Assembly (NCBI GenBank): GCA_937967685.1
Contig: CALBTX010000048.1
Coordinates: 1 to 6,477, forward strand
Direction: 5' to 3'
Source of the DNA: an uncultured Bacillaceae bacterium
GTDB taxonomy: Bacteria; Bacillota; Bacilli; Caldalkalibacillales; Caldalkalibacillaceae
Length of the DNA stretch: 6,477 bases
Shown: piece by piece, positions 1 through 6,108 of the stretch
Numbering within the stretch: position 1 is the first letter of the stretch
How the letters are laid out: every line of letters begins with the position of its first letter
Made by a program: the position numbers and the translations under genes
Notes under the pieces: model-generated
The model's input: the letters and a program-made list of their open reading frames with translations, nothing else
What the model was told of the DNA's origin: nothing
Databases searched by the model: none

Positions 1-2
1 CT

Positions 3-398
3 TTAATCTTTACCATAGCTGGCATCTTTCGTTGGATGCATGAACCGTGAATCATTTGGTTTGCGTCCTTTTTCAATAAGATCCCGATTTTCCGTTGTGT
101 TCCAACCAATGTCATTTGTGGGATGGACCCATTCATCGCCTGCCATCACCGCGGGATCTGTTTCTTCACTCCATTGTTGCAACGGAGATTCCTCGGATTC
201 GTAATGGCTGTCACCGATGACCACGCCGTACTTGTTGACGAAAGGCTTTTCATGCCTGCGGGTTTCTTCGGGAAAAACTGGGGCGTTGATTTGATGAGGC
301 ATGGTACCGTCTATTTTTGGCGATGGCCGTTTCTCGGCCCTTTTACTCGAGCGACGCTGTTCGGATTCGTCAGGCTTTCGTCTTTTTTCATCTGACAT
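3..398 (-). CDS. DUF3905-like small charged protein
   Basis: A complete 131-residue soluble protein with no signal peptide or membrane segment. The first ~30 residues are very rich in Lys, Arg, Glu and Ser and look disordered. The remainder contains conserved-looking blocks: VIGDSHYE, a Trp-rich acidic stretch (QQWSEETDPAVMAGDEWVHP), TNDIGWNT near residues 95-102, and FMHPTKD near the C-terminus. From memory this pattern matches the Bacillaceae family DUF3905, whose function is unknown. The start was set by the ribosome binding site: AGGAGG at 408-413 lies 9 bases before ATG 396-398. It directly abuts the in-frame ATG at 405-407, which therefore cannot use it, and the longer frame from 455 has no such site. 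The gene diverges from the DUF2207 gene. The reading frame is certain, the family name is moderately certain, and the role is unknown. Confidence 0.8.
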   Translation of the reverse strand: MSDEKRRKPDESEQRRSSKRAEKRPSPKIDGTMPHQINAPVFPEETRRHEKPFVNKYGVVIGDSHYESEESPLQQWSEETDPAVMAGDEWVHPTNDIGWNTTENRDLIEKGRKPNDSRFMHPTKDASYGKD

Positions 399-407
399 GC
401 TGAGCAT

Positions 408-413
408 CCTCCT
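408..413 (-). promoter_or_regulatory. Ribosome binding site that sets the DUF3905-like start
   Basis: Read on the minus strand this is a perfect AGGAGG, 9 bases from the ATG at 396-398. It rules out the in-frame ATG at 405-407 (zero spacing) and the one at 453-455, so the protein is 131 rather than 150 residues long. Confidence 0.8.
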
Positions 414-454
414 GCTTCGCAGTATGTTAAAATTAGGATGTGCCAATGAGAACA

Positions 455-485
455 ATTATATAAATAAAAATGATGGACGATCCAA
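455..485 (-). promoter_or_regulatory. Candidate sigma-A promoter of the DUF3905-like gene
   Basis: A perfect minus-strand TATAAT lies at 455-460. The best -35 candidate is TTGGAT (480-485), which matches TTGACA at only three positions with a 19-base spacer, so the -35 is weak. Transcription would start near 448, leaving a ~50-base leader with the AGGAGG site. The same AT-rich island read on the plus strand (TATATA at 457-462, TATAAA at 459-464) could serve as a -10 for the DUF2207 gene, though I found no good plus-strand -35. Confidence 0.35.
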
Positions 486-571
486 ACAAGGTTGCTGATG
501 TTTTGGCCGTCCATGTTTATGTGACGGATTCAGATCGTATGGATTGGAGGACTTTTGCTCATCATGTTTAG
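470..571 (+). CDS. Possible leader ORF overlapping the DUF2207 start
   Basis: A 33-residue frame starts at ATG 470 (or 473, giving 32 residues) and ends at TAG 569-571. It reads through AVHVYVTDSDRMDWRTF and is acidic. It lies just after the AT-rich island and overlaps the first codons of the DUF2207 gene in another frame, ending 8 bases past the A of ATG 564. That arrangement would allow translational coupling. No ribosome binding site is visible, I recognise no family, and frames this short often arise by chance. Low confidence. Confidence 0.15.
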   Translation: MMDDPNKVADVLAVHVYVTDSDRMDWRTFAHHV

Positions 572-2513
572 ACGCACAACGTGTTGTATAGCAGGTTTTC
601 TTGGCATTTTACTGGCACTATCTTTATTTTTTGCTAACCAAGTTTCTGCAAGGACCTTCACGATTGACTCGGTCGATATCAGCGCTTATATTTTCCCGGA
701 CGGCGATTTGTATGTGGAGGAGTTATATACGTATACATTTGATGGTTCATTTAACGGCACGACGAGAACTTTGGGGGATGAAAATTACAATGGCCTTGAG
801 TTTTTTGAGGGATACAGCGTGCCTGATCATGCCGTGATTGGACAGATTGAACCAAACGATGTTGTCCCGCTCCGTGTGGAAACTGATGGAAATACCTTTA
901 AAATCCACCGGCCTGCTGAAAACGAAACCGCTAAGGTGTTTTATCGTTATCGATTGGACGGGGCTGCGCGAAAATATAACGATATCGGTGAGTTTTACTG
1001 GCGTTTCTTTGATGAGATGAATGAAACAGACTTACATAACTTGCGGATCTGGGTGCAATTGGTTGATCATCCCTTAACCGAATCCGCTTATGGATTTATG
1101 CACGACCGTACCGGCGGAACCTTCCAAATGACCGATCAATTTTTGTACTATGAAAATAAACAGCTTCCGGCCGGTGAACGGTTTGAACTGCGTTTACTAT
1201 TTCCTGCCGATTATTTAAGTGAAATGAATGTCACGGAACAGAGCGATAAATTAGAGGAATATCTCCAAGAGGAGCAAGCCTATGAAGCATATGTGCAAAA
1301 AATAAACGATATGGCACCCGCCCTGACTCAGTACAACGATATGCTCTTCATGATACTCCTCGTCTTTACCGCTTTAGCGATCATTTATCCTAAGCGTTGG
1401 ATCCGATGGTTTACATCTCCTGTATCCGTGGGGAAAATCGAACAGATGGATTCTCTCACATTGGGCCTGTTGCATCGCCCACATCTTTTTCACATCGGCC
1501 ATCTTAATGCGATGCTCTATCGCCTGTACCAGAAAGGGGTTATTTCTGCCAAATATTTGCCCAGAAGTGATGCAGAGCAGTCTTGGGACAAAGAACCGGA
1601 ACGATTATACAAATTTTACCTGGAACAGCCAACGATGAGTTTAACGGAGCACGAAAAGTTTTTTGTGGATTGGCTGTTTACCGAGACAGAAGAAGGAAAA
1701 CAGGTGTTTTCCTATGAACAGATCCCTGTAAAAAGCAAACGCGGAGGGACTCAACAGAGTTCTGCCGAAGAAAGGAGACAATTTAAGAAAAAGTTTAAAA
1801 CGTGGGTCAAACTGGTTAAGCGCGATCCTGACATGCAGCAATATGTCAAACCGGTTATTTTGCGCAAGTTATTTAACTACATTCTGATTCCGCTGGTCGT
1901 GGTTTGGATCAACTTTTATTTGTGGCTGAGCTGGGATGTTTCCTTTGTCAGTCAACTCATCGTGGGAGGCATGTCATTATTATTTGTCCTCTATTTTGCT
2001 CATGTGCAGAAACAAAGGGTCGTGGCCTCCATCTGTTGCCTGGTGCTCTTTTTTGCCTTGGTTTTTGTACAGTTGGACCCGGCTTTTGAGGACGATGTGC
2101 TCGCCTATGCGCTACTCATGTTCATCATTTCACTGCTTTTGCCAGCCAGCTATCCGACCCTTTACGGCTTGCCATACGAAAAAGGGCTGAGAAGATGGAT
2201 CAAACTGCTCCAGAAAAATAGACTGAACCATTCCCAACAGCGGGATCAACTGGAGAAAAACTATCAACATGCGCTGACAGTGAACCAAGGTTGGCCTTTT
2301 TATCTGAACTATAAAACGGCTTTCCCATCAGAATTTGTACAGAGTCATCCTTTTTTGATTGCACCCCGTGAAACATACAGGATGAACAATTATGTCTTCA
2401 GAGGTTATATGCATCCTCCTTATCCAGAGGATCCCCAGAGCAGTGGCGGCAGTTTCGGCGGAGGCGGGGGCGGATCGGGAAGCGGAGGCGGAGGGGGCGC
2501 CGGCGCTTTTTAA
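555..2513 (+). CDS. DUF2207 domain-containing membrane protein
   Basis: A 652-residue membrane protein of unknown function. Residues ~11-32 form a signal peptide ending near VSA. Residues ~33-225 are an extracytoplasmic beta-rich DUF2207 region, opening with TIDSVDISAYIFPDGDLYV and containing GEFYWRFF near 145-152. A membrane segment follows at ~263-278, then a charged, presumably cytoplasmic region to ~435. Four hydrophobic segments lie at ~438-459, 465-482, 489-506 and 514-532. The tail from 629 is almost pure Gly/Ser and ends GGGGGAGAF; Gly-rich tails are common in this family. The start is uncertain. GGAGG (546-550) is 4 bases from TTG 555 and 13 from ATG 564, so both spacings are poor, and using 564 removes only three residues. 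The gene is alone on the plus strand, with no clear terminator after it. The family call rests on domain order and the start motif. Confidence 0.85.
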   Translation: MLIMFRRTTCCIAGFLGILLALSLFFANQVSARTFTIDSVDISAYIFPDGDLYVEELYTYTFDGSFNGTTRTLGDENYNGLEFFEGYSVPDHAVIGQIEPNDVVPLRVETDGNTFKIHRPAENETAKVFYRYRLDGAARKYNDIGEFYWRFFDEMNETDLHNLRIWVQLVDHPLTESAYGFMHDRTGGTFQMTDQFLYYENKQLPAGERFELRLLFPADYLSEMNVTEQSDKLEEYLQEEQAYEAYVQKINDMAPALTQYNDMLFMILLVFTALAIIYPKRWIRWFTSPVSVGKIEQMDSLTLGLLHRPHLFHIGHLNAMLYRLYQKGVISAKYLPRSDAEQSWDKEPERLYKFYLEQPTMSLTEHEKFFVDWLFTETEEGKQVFSYEQIPVKSKRGGTQQSSAEERRQFKKKFKTWVKLVKRDPDMQQYVKPVILRKLFNYILIPLVVVWINFYLWLSWDVSFVSQLIVGGMSLLFVLYFAHVQKQRVVASICCLVLFFALVFVQLDPAFEDDVLAYALLMFIISLLLPASYPTLYGLPYEKGLRRWIKLLQKNRLNHSQQRDQLEKNYQHALTVNQGWPFYLNYKTAFPSEFVQSHPFLIAPRETYRMNNYVFRGYMHPPYPEDPQSSGGSFGGGGGGSGSGGGGGAGAF

Positions 2514-2653
2514 GTGATTGAGCGGCCATTTTGCACACAGCCCAGTGCATCCCGCAAGATGATATTATTTTCCTTTGGGCCCTCCTCTTTGGGCCTCCTG
2601 CGTTCCCATGCGGGATAGCTGTGACGGCTCGGGTAAGTGGCTTCATGCGCCAT
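2510..2653 (-). CDS. Possible 47-residue ORF in frame after the hydrolase stop
   Basis: ATG 2651-2653 lies six bases beyond the stop codon of the metallo-hydrolase gene and in the same frame. The frame runs to TAA 2510-2512, overlapping the last bases of the convergent DUF2207 gene. The product is basic and Pro/Arg/Glu-rich, with ERRRPKEEGPKENN in the middle and RDALGCVQNGRSIT at the end. There is no ribosome binding site before the ATG. It could be a coupled small gene, a former C-terminal part of the hydrolase cut off by TGA 2660-2662, or chance in a GC-rich gap. I recognise no family. Confidence 0.15.
   Translation of the reverse strand: MAHEATYPSRHSYPAWERRRPKEEGPKENNIILRDALGCVQNGRSIT
2573..2599. 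repeat. Two-copy ~14-base tandem repeat in the convergent gap
   Basis: CTTTGGGCCCTCCT (2573-2586) is followed directly by CTTTGGGCCTCCT (2587-2599), the second copy one C shorter. It lies in the 146-base gap between the convergent DUF2207 and hydrolase genes. An exact 8-base inverted repeat (ATCCCGCA 2549-2556, TGCGGGAT 2609-2616) flanks it. No T-run follows on either strand, so a normal terminator is not supported. Confidence 0.6.
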
Positions 2654-2659
2654 GCATAA

Positions 2660-3547
2660 TCAGTGTGGTCGGTTGACAAAGCGGCCATAATCCGGGACGG
2701 CGATGCGGTCAAATTCCTGTACCAATCTTTCCAAGCCATCAGCCAGCTCTTGACCGGACATCGGCTGCCCATGCCCGGTCACGGCTACAGCGGGTTTTAA
2801 AGCTTCAAGTTTTTGGACCGATGCTCTTGCTGCATCCCAATCCGTAGTCAAATATCGAGGCGGGCCGTTAATCTCCTGCTCTTGCGTCAACACTTTATAC
2901 AGCGACTCCTGTTTGACGGTGACGAAGGCGTCCCCGGCAATGAGGGCACGATCTTGCTCCCTGAATAAGGCTACTTGTCCCGGGGCATGACCAGGAGTAT
3001 GAATCCACCGCCACTCTGGCAAATCAGGAATATTTCCATCGGAAGGAAGTGCTTGTACATTATCGCCTAAATCAACCGGTTCATTGGGAAACATGGGGGA
3101 CATTTTGGCGACCAGTCCGCCTTCTACCGATCCATCAGGTTCAGGGTAGCTTTGTTTTCCGGTTAGAAATGGAAGTTCATTCTTGTGAGCATAGACTGGA
3201 ACGCCCCATTTCTCAACTAAATCGACGACTGCTCCCACATGATCAAAGTGACCGTGTGTCAATATAATTGCTTTTGGTTTGCTGTTTTTGCCGAAACGCT
3301 CCTCCACCTCCTCAAGAATGCTGTTCGACGATTCAGGCATGCCTGTGTCAACCATGACCCACCCCTCTCTTTGTTCCGGGTGACCCACAAAACACAGATT
3401 GACAATCTGGTTCGTATAACAGTAAAGATCAGGAAGCACTTCCCGTCCTAAACCGCTCGTCGCAGAGAACATCGGCACATATTTGTTCTCCATGCCATCT
3501 TTCATACCTTGGCCATCTTTCATACCTTCGTGCATGTTGTTTTCCAA
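2660..3547 (-). CDS. Metallo-beta-lactamase-fold hydrolase
   Basis: A 295-residue cytosolic protein of the metallo-beta-lactamase/glyoxalase II-like superfamily. All metal ligands of a two-metal site are present: THGHFDH (His98, His100, Asp102, His103), His187 in TPGHAPG, Asp206 in IAGDAF and His259 in VTGHGQP. An upstream Asp lies in MVDTGMP (Asp67). Members hydrolyse thioesters, lactones, phosphoesters or other substrates, and nothing here identifies the substrate. The start is TTG 3545-3547, preceded by AGGAAG (3557-3562) at 9 bases; the next ATG, 12 bases further in, has no better site. The first ~22 residues are Met/Gly/Lys-rich with a tandem GMKDG repeat, and the usual fold begins near YVPMFSATSG. 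I infer that this leader is an add-on. It lies downstream of ahpCF on the same strand but is separated by a terminator and 356 bases, so it is probably a separate unit. The C-terminus ends soon after DYGRFV. Confidence 0.9.
   Translation of the reverse strand: MENNMHEGMKDGQGMKDGMENKYVPMFSATSGLGREVLPDLYCYTNQIVNLCFVGHPEQREGWVMVDTGMPESSNSILEEVEERFGKNSKPKAIILTHGHFDHVGAVVDLVEKWGVPVYAHKNELPFLTGKQSYPEPDGSVEGGLVAKMSPMFPNEPVDLGDNVQALPSDGNIPDLPEWRWIHTPGHAPGQVALFREQDRALIAGDAFVTVKQESLYKVLTQEQEINGPPRYLTTDWDAARASVQKLEALKPAVAVTGHGQPMSGQELADGLERLVQEFDRIAVPDYGRFVNRPH
3494..3529 (-). repeat. 18-base tandem duplication within the hydrolase N-terminus
   Basis: Two adjacent 18-base units (3494-3511 and 3512-3529) are identical except for their last plus-strand base (G against C). 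On the coding strand each contains AAGGTATGAAAGATGGC and encodes (E/Q)GMKDG. The unit length keeps the frame, so the protein gains six residues per copy. The near-identity suggests a recent slippage or duplication event. Confidence 0.85.
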
Positions 3548-3841
3548 ACGTATTCACTTCCTGACCATTGTAGTTTAGTTGACGGATCCATGAGCCCGTC
3601 ACCAGCGATGTCCTCGTTCCCATCAAGCAGGTGCCTCATGCCGCGACCAACGTATCATCTTCAAGCACACTGTACAGATGATAGCCGAGGTCTTCGCGAT
3701 CGACAAGGATATCTTCCAAAACTTCTACGGTACCCCAATCCTTTATGATTCGTTGCATGTCCAGGTGTATTTGGCTGAAGCATATTTTGGCTCAAATATA
3801 TTATGAGTAGTTATGACTTGAAATATGTGTTCTTTCGTCAT
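3520..3841 (-). pseudogene. Chain of three overlapping short frames; possible decayed gene
   Basis: The gap between ahpF and the hydrolase holds three consecutive minus-strand frames. The first runs 3841-3743 (32 residues, starting MTKEHIFQVITTHN). The second runs 3758-3636 (40 residues, containing KDWGTVEVLEDILVDRED and YHLYSVLEDDTLVAA). The third runs 3639-3520 (39 residues, containing RHLLDGNEDIAGDGLMDPST). The first two overlap by 16 bases and the last two by ATGA. Each switch is in the same direction. The middle frame is open for 11 codons before its ATG. The overlaps and protein-like composition fit one ~105-codon gene broken by two frameshifts, or three coupled tiny genes. Only the first has a possible ribosome binding site (GGAAG, just 3 bases away). 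I recognise no family, and chance is not excluded. The third frame runs into the start of the hydrolase gene. Confidence 0.25.
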
Positions 3842-3853
3842 ACGCTTCCATAC

Positions 3854-3889
3854 AAAAAAGCTACAATGACTCTTAAAGCCACTGTAGCT
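3854..3889 (-). terminator. Rho-independent terminator of ahpCF
   Basis: Read on the minus strand, AGCTACAGTG (3889-3880) pairs with CATTGTAGCT (3868-3859). This gives a 10-base stem with one G-U pair, an 11-base loop, and then a T-run (complement of the A-run at 3854-3859). It begins 14 bases past the ahpF stop codon, the expected place to end the operon transcript and separate it from the hydrolase gene. Confidence 0.85.
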
Positions 3890-3903
3890 CACTTTAATGT
3901 CTT

Positions 3904-5433
3904 CTAGTTTCGAATTAAATAATCGAACGCTCCTAAAGCGGCTGTCGCACCTGAACCCATTGAAATAATGATTTGCTTGTAGGCACTATTTGTACAGTCA
4001 CCCGCTGCAAATACGCCAGGGATATTTGTAGCGCCGCGTTCATCAACGATGATTTCACCAAAGCGATTGCGTTCTACCGAACCTTCCAACCATTCCGTAT
4101 TCGGAATGAGACCAATTTGGACGAATACTCCATCAACTTCAATATGATGTTCTTCTTCGGTCGCGCGGTCCATATACGTCAACCCGTTTACTTTATCAGT
4201 TCCAGTAATTTCTTTCGTCTGTGCATTCTTTATGACGGTGATATTAGGGAGTTTATATAAACTCTCCTGCAATACTTGGTCTGCTTTTAACTCGGGCATA
4301 AATTCAAGCACGGTGACATGTTTAACAATTCCCGCCAAATCAATCGCTGCCTCAATTCCAGAGTTTCCACCGCCAATGACGGCGACATGCTTGCCTTCGA
4401 ATATCGGTCCATCACAATGAGGGCAGTAGGCGACACCTTTATTTTTAAACTCTGCTTCGCCTGGTACGCCTATGTTGCGCCAACGCGCACCCGTCGAAAG
4501 GATAACCGTTTTGCTTTTGAGAACTGCGCCATTTTCAAGTTCAACTTCAATCAGATCCTTTTTCTCTAGACGTTTCGCGCGCTGTAAGTTCATGATATCA
4601 ACATCATGTTCTTTGACATGTTCTTCAAGCCTTGCAGCGAGTTTCGGACCTTCAGTATGCTTAACGCTAATGAAGTTTTCAATGCCTGAAGTATCCAACA
4701 CCTGTCCGCCAAAACGCTCTGCAACAATACCGGTTCGAACACCTTTTCGAGCCGCGTAAATAGCCGCGCTTGCTCCAGCGGGCCCGCCGCCGATAATGAG
4801 CACATCAAACGGCTCTTTGTCAGCAAACTGAGCAGGATCAGGCTCACTTCCCAGCTTAACGAGTATTTCCTCAAGCGACATGCGCCCGCTTTCGAAAAAC
4901 TCTCCGTTCAGATAAACGGTGGGCACAGCCATGACATCTTTGCTTTCAACTTCTTCTTTGTACGCTGCTCCGTCAATCATCGTGTGTGTGATGTTAGGGT
5001 TTAATACGCTCATGACGTTTAATGCTTGCACGACGACAGGACAGTTATGGCAAGAGAGGCTCACATATGTCTCAAAATGATATTCGCCTTCTATCTTTTT
5101 AATTTGGTCGATGACATCCTGATCCACTTTTGGAGTCCTGCCGCTCACTTGCAGCAATGCTAATACTAAAGAGGTAAACTCTTCACCAAGCGGGACACCG
5201 GCAAAAACAATGCCGGTGTCTTCGCCAGTGCGATTAACGCTAAAGCTTGGTGTTCTTTCCAGTTTCGTCCGCTCAATTTTTATCTTGGAAGACAATTTTG
5301 CGAGTTCATCAACAAGAGATAGCATATCTTTAGATACTTTATCAGTACCAGCGCTCACTTTAAGAAGCACCTCTCCCTCCATCATGTCAAGATATTGGGA
5401 GAGTTGGGCTTTTAAATCTGCGTCCAATATCAT
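3904..5433 (-). CDS. ahpF: Alkyl hydroperoxide reductase subunit F (NADH:peroxiredoxin reductase)
   Basis: A 509-residue cytosolic flavoprotein, full length for AhpF. It passes electrons from NADH via FAD to oxidised AhpC. Residues 1-~195 form the AhpF-specific N-terminal part with two thioredoxin-like folds; the CHNC redox centre (Cys128, Cys131) in SLSCHNCPVV donates to AhpC. Residues ~209-509 are the thioredoxin-reductase-like part: FAD-binding GGGPAG (215-220), the CPHC disulfide (Cys337, Cys340), NAD-binding GGGNSG (354-359), and a second FAD contact at FAAGDC (475-480). The N-terminal domain separates it from ordinary thioredoxin reductase, which is ~310-320 residues and lacks it. ATG 5431-5433 is preceded by AAGGGAG (5444-5450) at 10 bases. 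It follows ahpC by 29 bases with no hairpin between, so the two are co-transcribed. A terminator follows it. All catalytic cysteines are intact. Confidence 0.97.
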   Translation of the reverse strand: MILDADLKAQLSQYLDMMEGEVLLKVSAGTDKVSKDMLSLVDELAKLSSKIKIERTKLERTPSFSVNRTGEDTGIVFAGVPLGEEFTSLVLALLQVSGRTPKVDQDVIDQIKKIEGEYHFETYVSLSCHNCPVVVQALNVMSVLNPNITHTMIDGAAYKEEVESKDVMAVPTVYLNGEFFESGRMSLEEILVKLGSEPDPAQFADKEPFDVLIIGGGPAGASAAIYAARKGVRTGIVAERFGGQVLDTSGIENFISVKHTEGPKLAARLEEHVKEHDVDIMNLQRAKRLEKKDLIEVELENGAVLKSKTVILSTGARWRNIGVPGEAEFKNKGVAYCPHCDGPIFEGKHVAVIGGGNSGIEAAIDLAGIVKHVTVLEFMPELKADQVLQESLYKLPNITVIKNAQTKEITGTDKVNGLTYMDRATEEEHHIEVDGVFVQIGLIPNTEWLEGSVERNRFGEIIVDERGATNIPGVFAAGDCTNSAYKQIIISMGSGATAALGAFDYLIRN

Positions 5434-5462
5434 GTGTTATCTACTCCCTTGAATACTATCTC

Positions 5463-6026
5463 TTAAATTTTACCGACGAGATCGAGGCTTGGCTTAAGTG
5501 TTTCTCCGCCTTCCTCCCATTTTGCAGGGCAAACTTCACCTGGATGTTCACGTACATATTGTGCCGCTTTGATTTTGTTAATCAGCGTGCTTGCATCACG
5601 GCCAATTCCATTTGCATTAATCTCTACAGCTTGGATAACACCGTCAGGATCAATGATAAATGTTCCGCGATCTGCAAGACCTGCTTCTTCATCTAAAACA
5701 TTAAACATGTTGATCAGTTTATGTGATGGATCACCAATCATGATGTATTCAATTTTGCTGATGGCTTTGGAATGGTCATGCCATGCTTTATGTGTAAAAT
5801 GTGTATCTGCTGAACAAGAGTAAACTTCGACCCCAAGTTCTTTTAGTGTGGCATATTGCTCTTGGAGGTCTTCGAGTTCTGTTGGACAAACAAAAGTAAA
5901 GTCCGCTGGATAAAAGCAAAGAACACTCCACTTTCCTTTAAAATCTTCTTCCGTTACTTCGAGAAACTTCCCGTTTTGGTAGGCCTGAAGCTTGAAAGGT
6001 TCCACTTTTTTTCCAATGAGTGACAT
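5463..6026 (-). CDS. ahpC: Alkyl hydroperoxide reductase subunit C (2-Cys peroxiredoxin)
   Basis: A 187-residue typical 2-Cys peroxiredoxin of the AhpC/Prx1 type, full length. It reduces hydrogen peroxide, organic hydroperoxides and probably peroxynitrite in the cytosol, and is recycled by AhpF. The peroxidatic Cys47 lies in FYPADFTFVCPTE, which holds the PxxxTxxC active-site motif (Pro40, Thr44, Cys47). Arg120 in ADRGTFIIDPDG is the conserved active-site arginine, and Cys166 in GEVCPAKW is the resolving cysteine. The tail ends SLDLVGKI with no YF-type extension. In this family that bacterial form usually resists inactivation by over-oxidation better than the eukaryotic form. The start is ATG 6024-6026, with AGGAGG (6035-6040) at 8 bases. 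It is the first gene of the ahpC-ahpF operon. By analogy with Bacillus it is expected to respond to peroxide through PerR. Confidence 0.97.
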   Translation of the reverse strand: MSLIGKKVEPFKLQAYQNGKFLEVTEEDFKGKWSVLCFYPADFTFVCPTELEDLQEQYATLKELGVEVYSCSADTHFTHKAWHDHSKAISKIEYIMIGDPSHKLINMFNVLDEEAGLADRGTFIIDPDGVIQAVEINANGIGRDASTLINKIKAAQYVREHPGEVCPAKWEEGGETLKPSLDLVGKI

Positions 6027-6065
6027 CTTATCTTCCTCCTATAAGATTAAATTAATTATTTTGCA

Positions 6066-6108
6066 TCATTATCATAATATATTAATTACAATGTTGTCAT
6101 TATTATTG
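6066..6108 (-). promoter_or_regulatory. Candidate Fur/PerR-type operators over the ahpCF promoter
   Basis: Two 15-base windows each match the Bacillus PerR box TTATAATNATTATAA at 10 of 14 defined positions: 6094-6108, over the -35 element, and 6066-6080, over the -10 element. The second contains a perfect small palindrome, ATTAT-C-ATAAT (6068-6078). In Bacillus, PerR represses ahpC and is relieved by peroxide, and both placements would block RNA polymerase. The AT-rich background makes such matches easy to get by chance, so this is a candidate only. Confidence 0.35.
6071..6100 (-). promoter_or_regulatory. Candidate sigma-A promoter of ahpCF
   Basis: On the minus strand, ATGACA (6095-6100, five of six matches to TTGACA) and TATGAT (6071-6076, five of six to TATAAT) are separated by 18 bases. 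Transcription would start near 6064, leaving a ~38-base leader that holds the AGGAGG site. The surrounding sequence is very AT-rich, so nearby alternatives exist. Confidence 0.55.

Noticed and set aside
2549..2616. Inverted repeat ATCCCGCA / TGCGGGAT as a bidirectional terminator for the convergent genes.
   Set aside because: The arms are 52 bases apart and no T-run follows on either strand.
2398..2772. A 124-residue minus-strand frame across the DUF2207 end and the hydrolase end.
   Set aside because: It overlaps two well-supported genes and is Arg-rich, as expected for the antisense of the Gly-rich tail.
3567..3572. Minus-strand TACAAT as a -10 for the hydrolase gene.
   Set aside because: It lies only five bases before the ribosome binding site and has no -35 match, so a transcript from it would barely include the site.
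3904..5433. Reading the flavoprotein as thioredoxin reductase (TrxB).
   Set aside because: The 509-residue length, the N-terminal CHNC domain and the adjacency to ahpC all identify AhpF.
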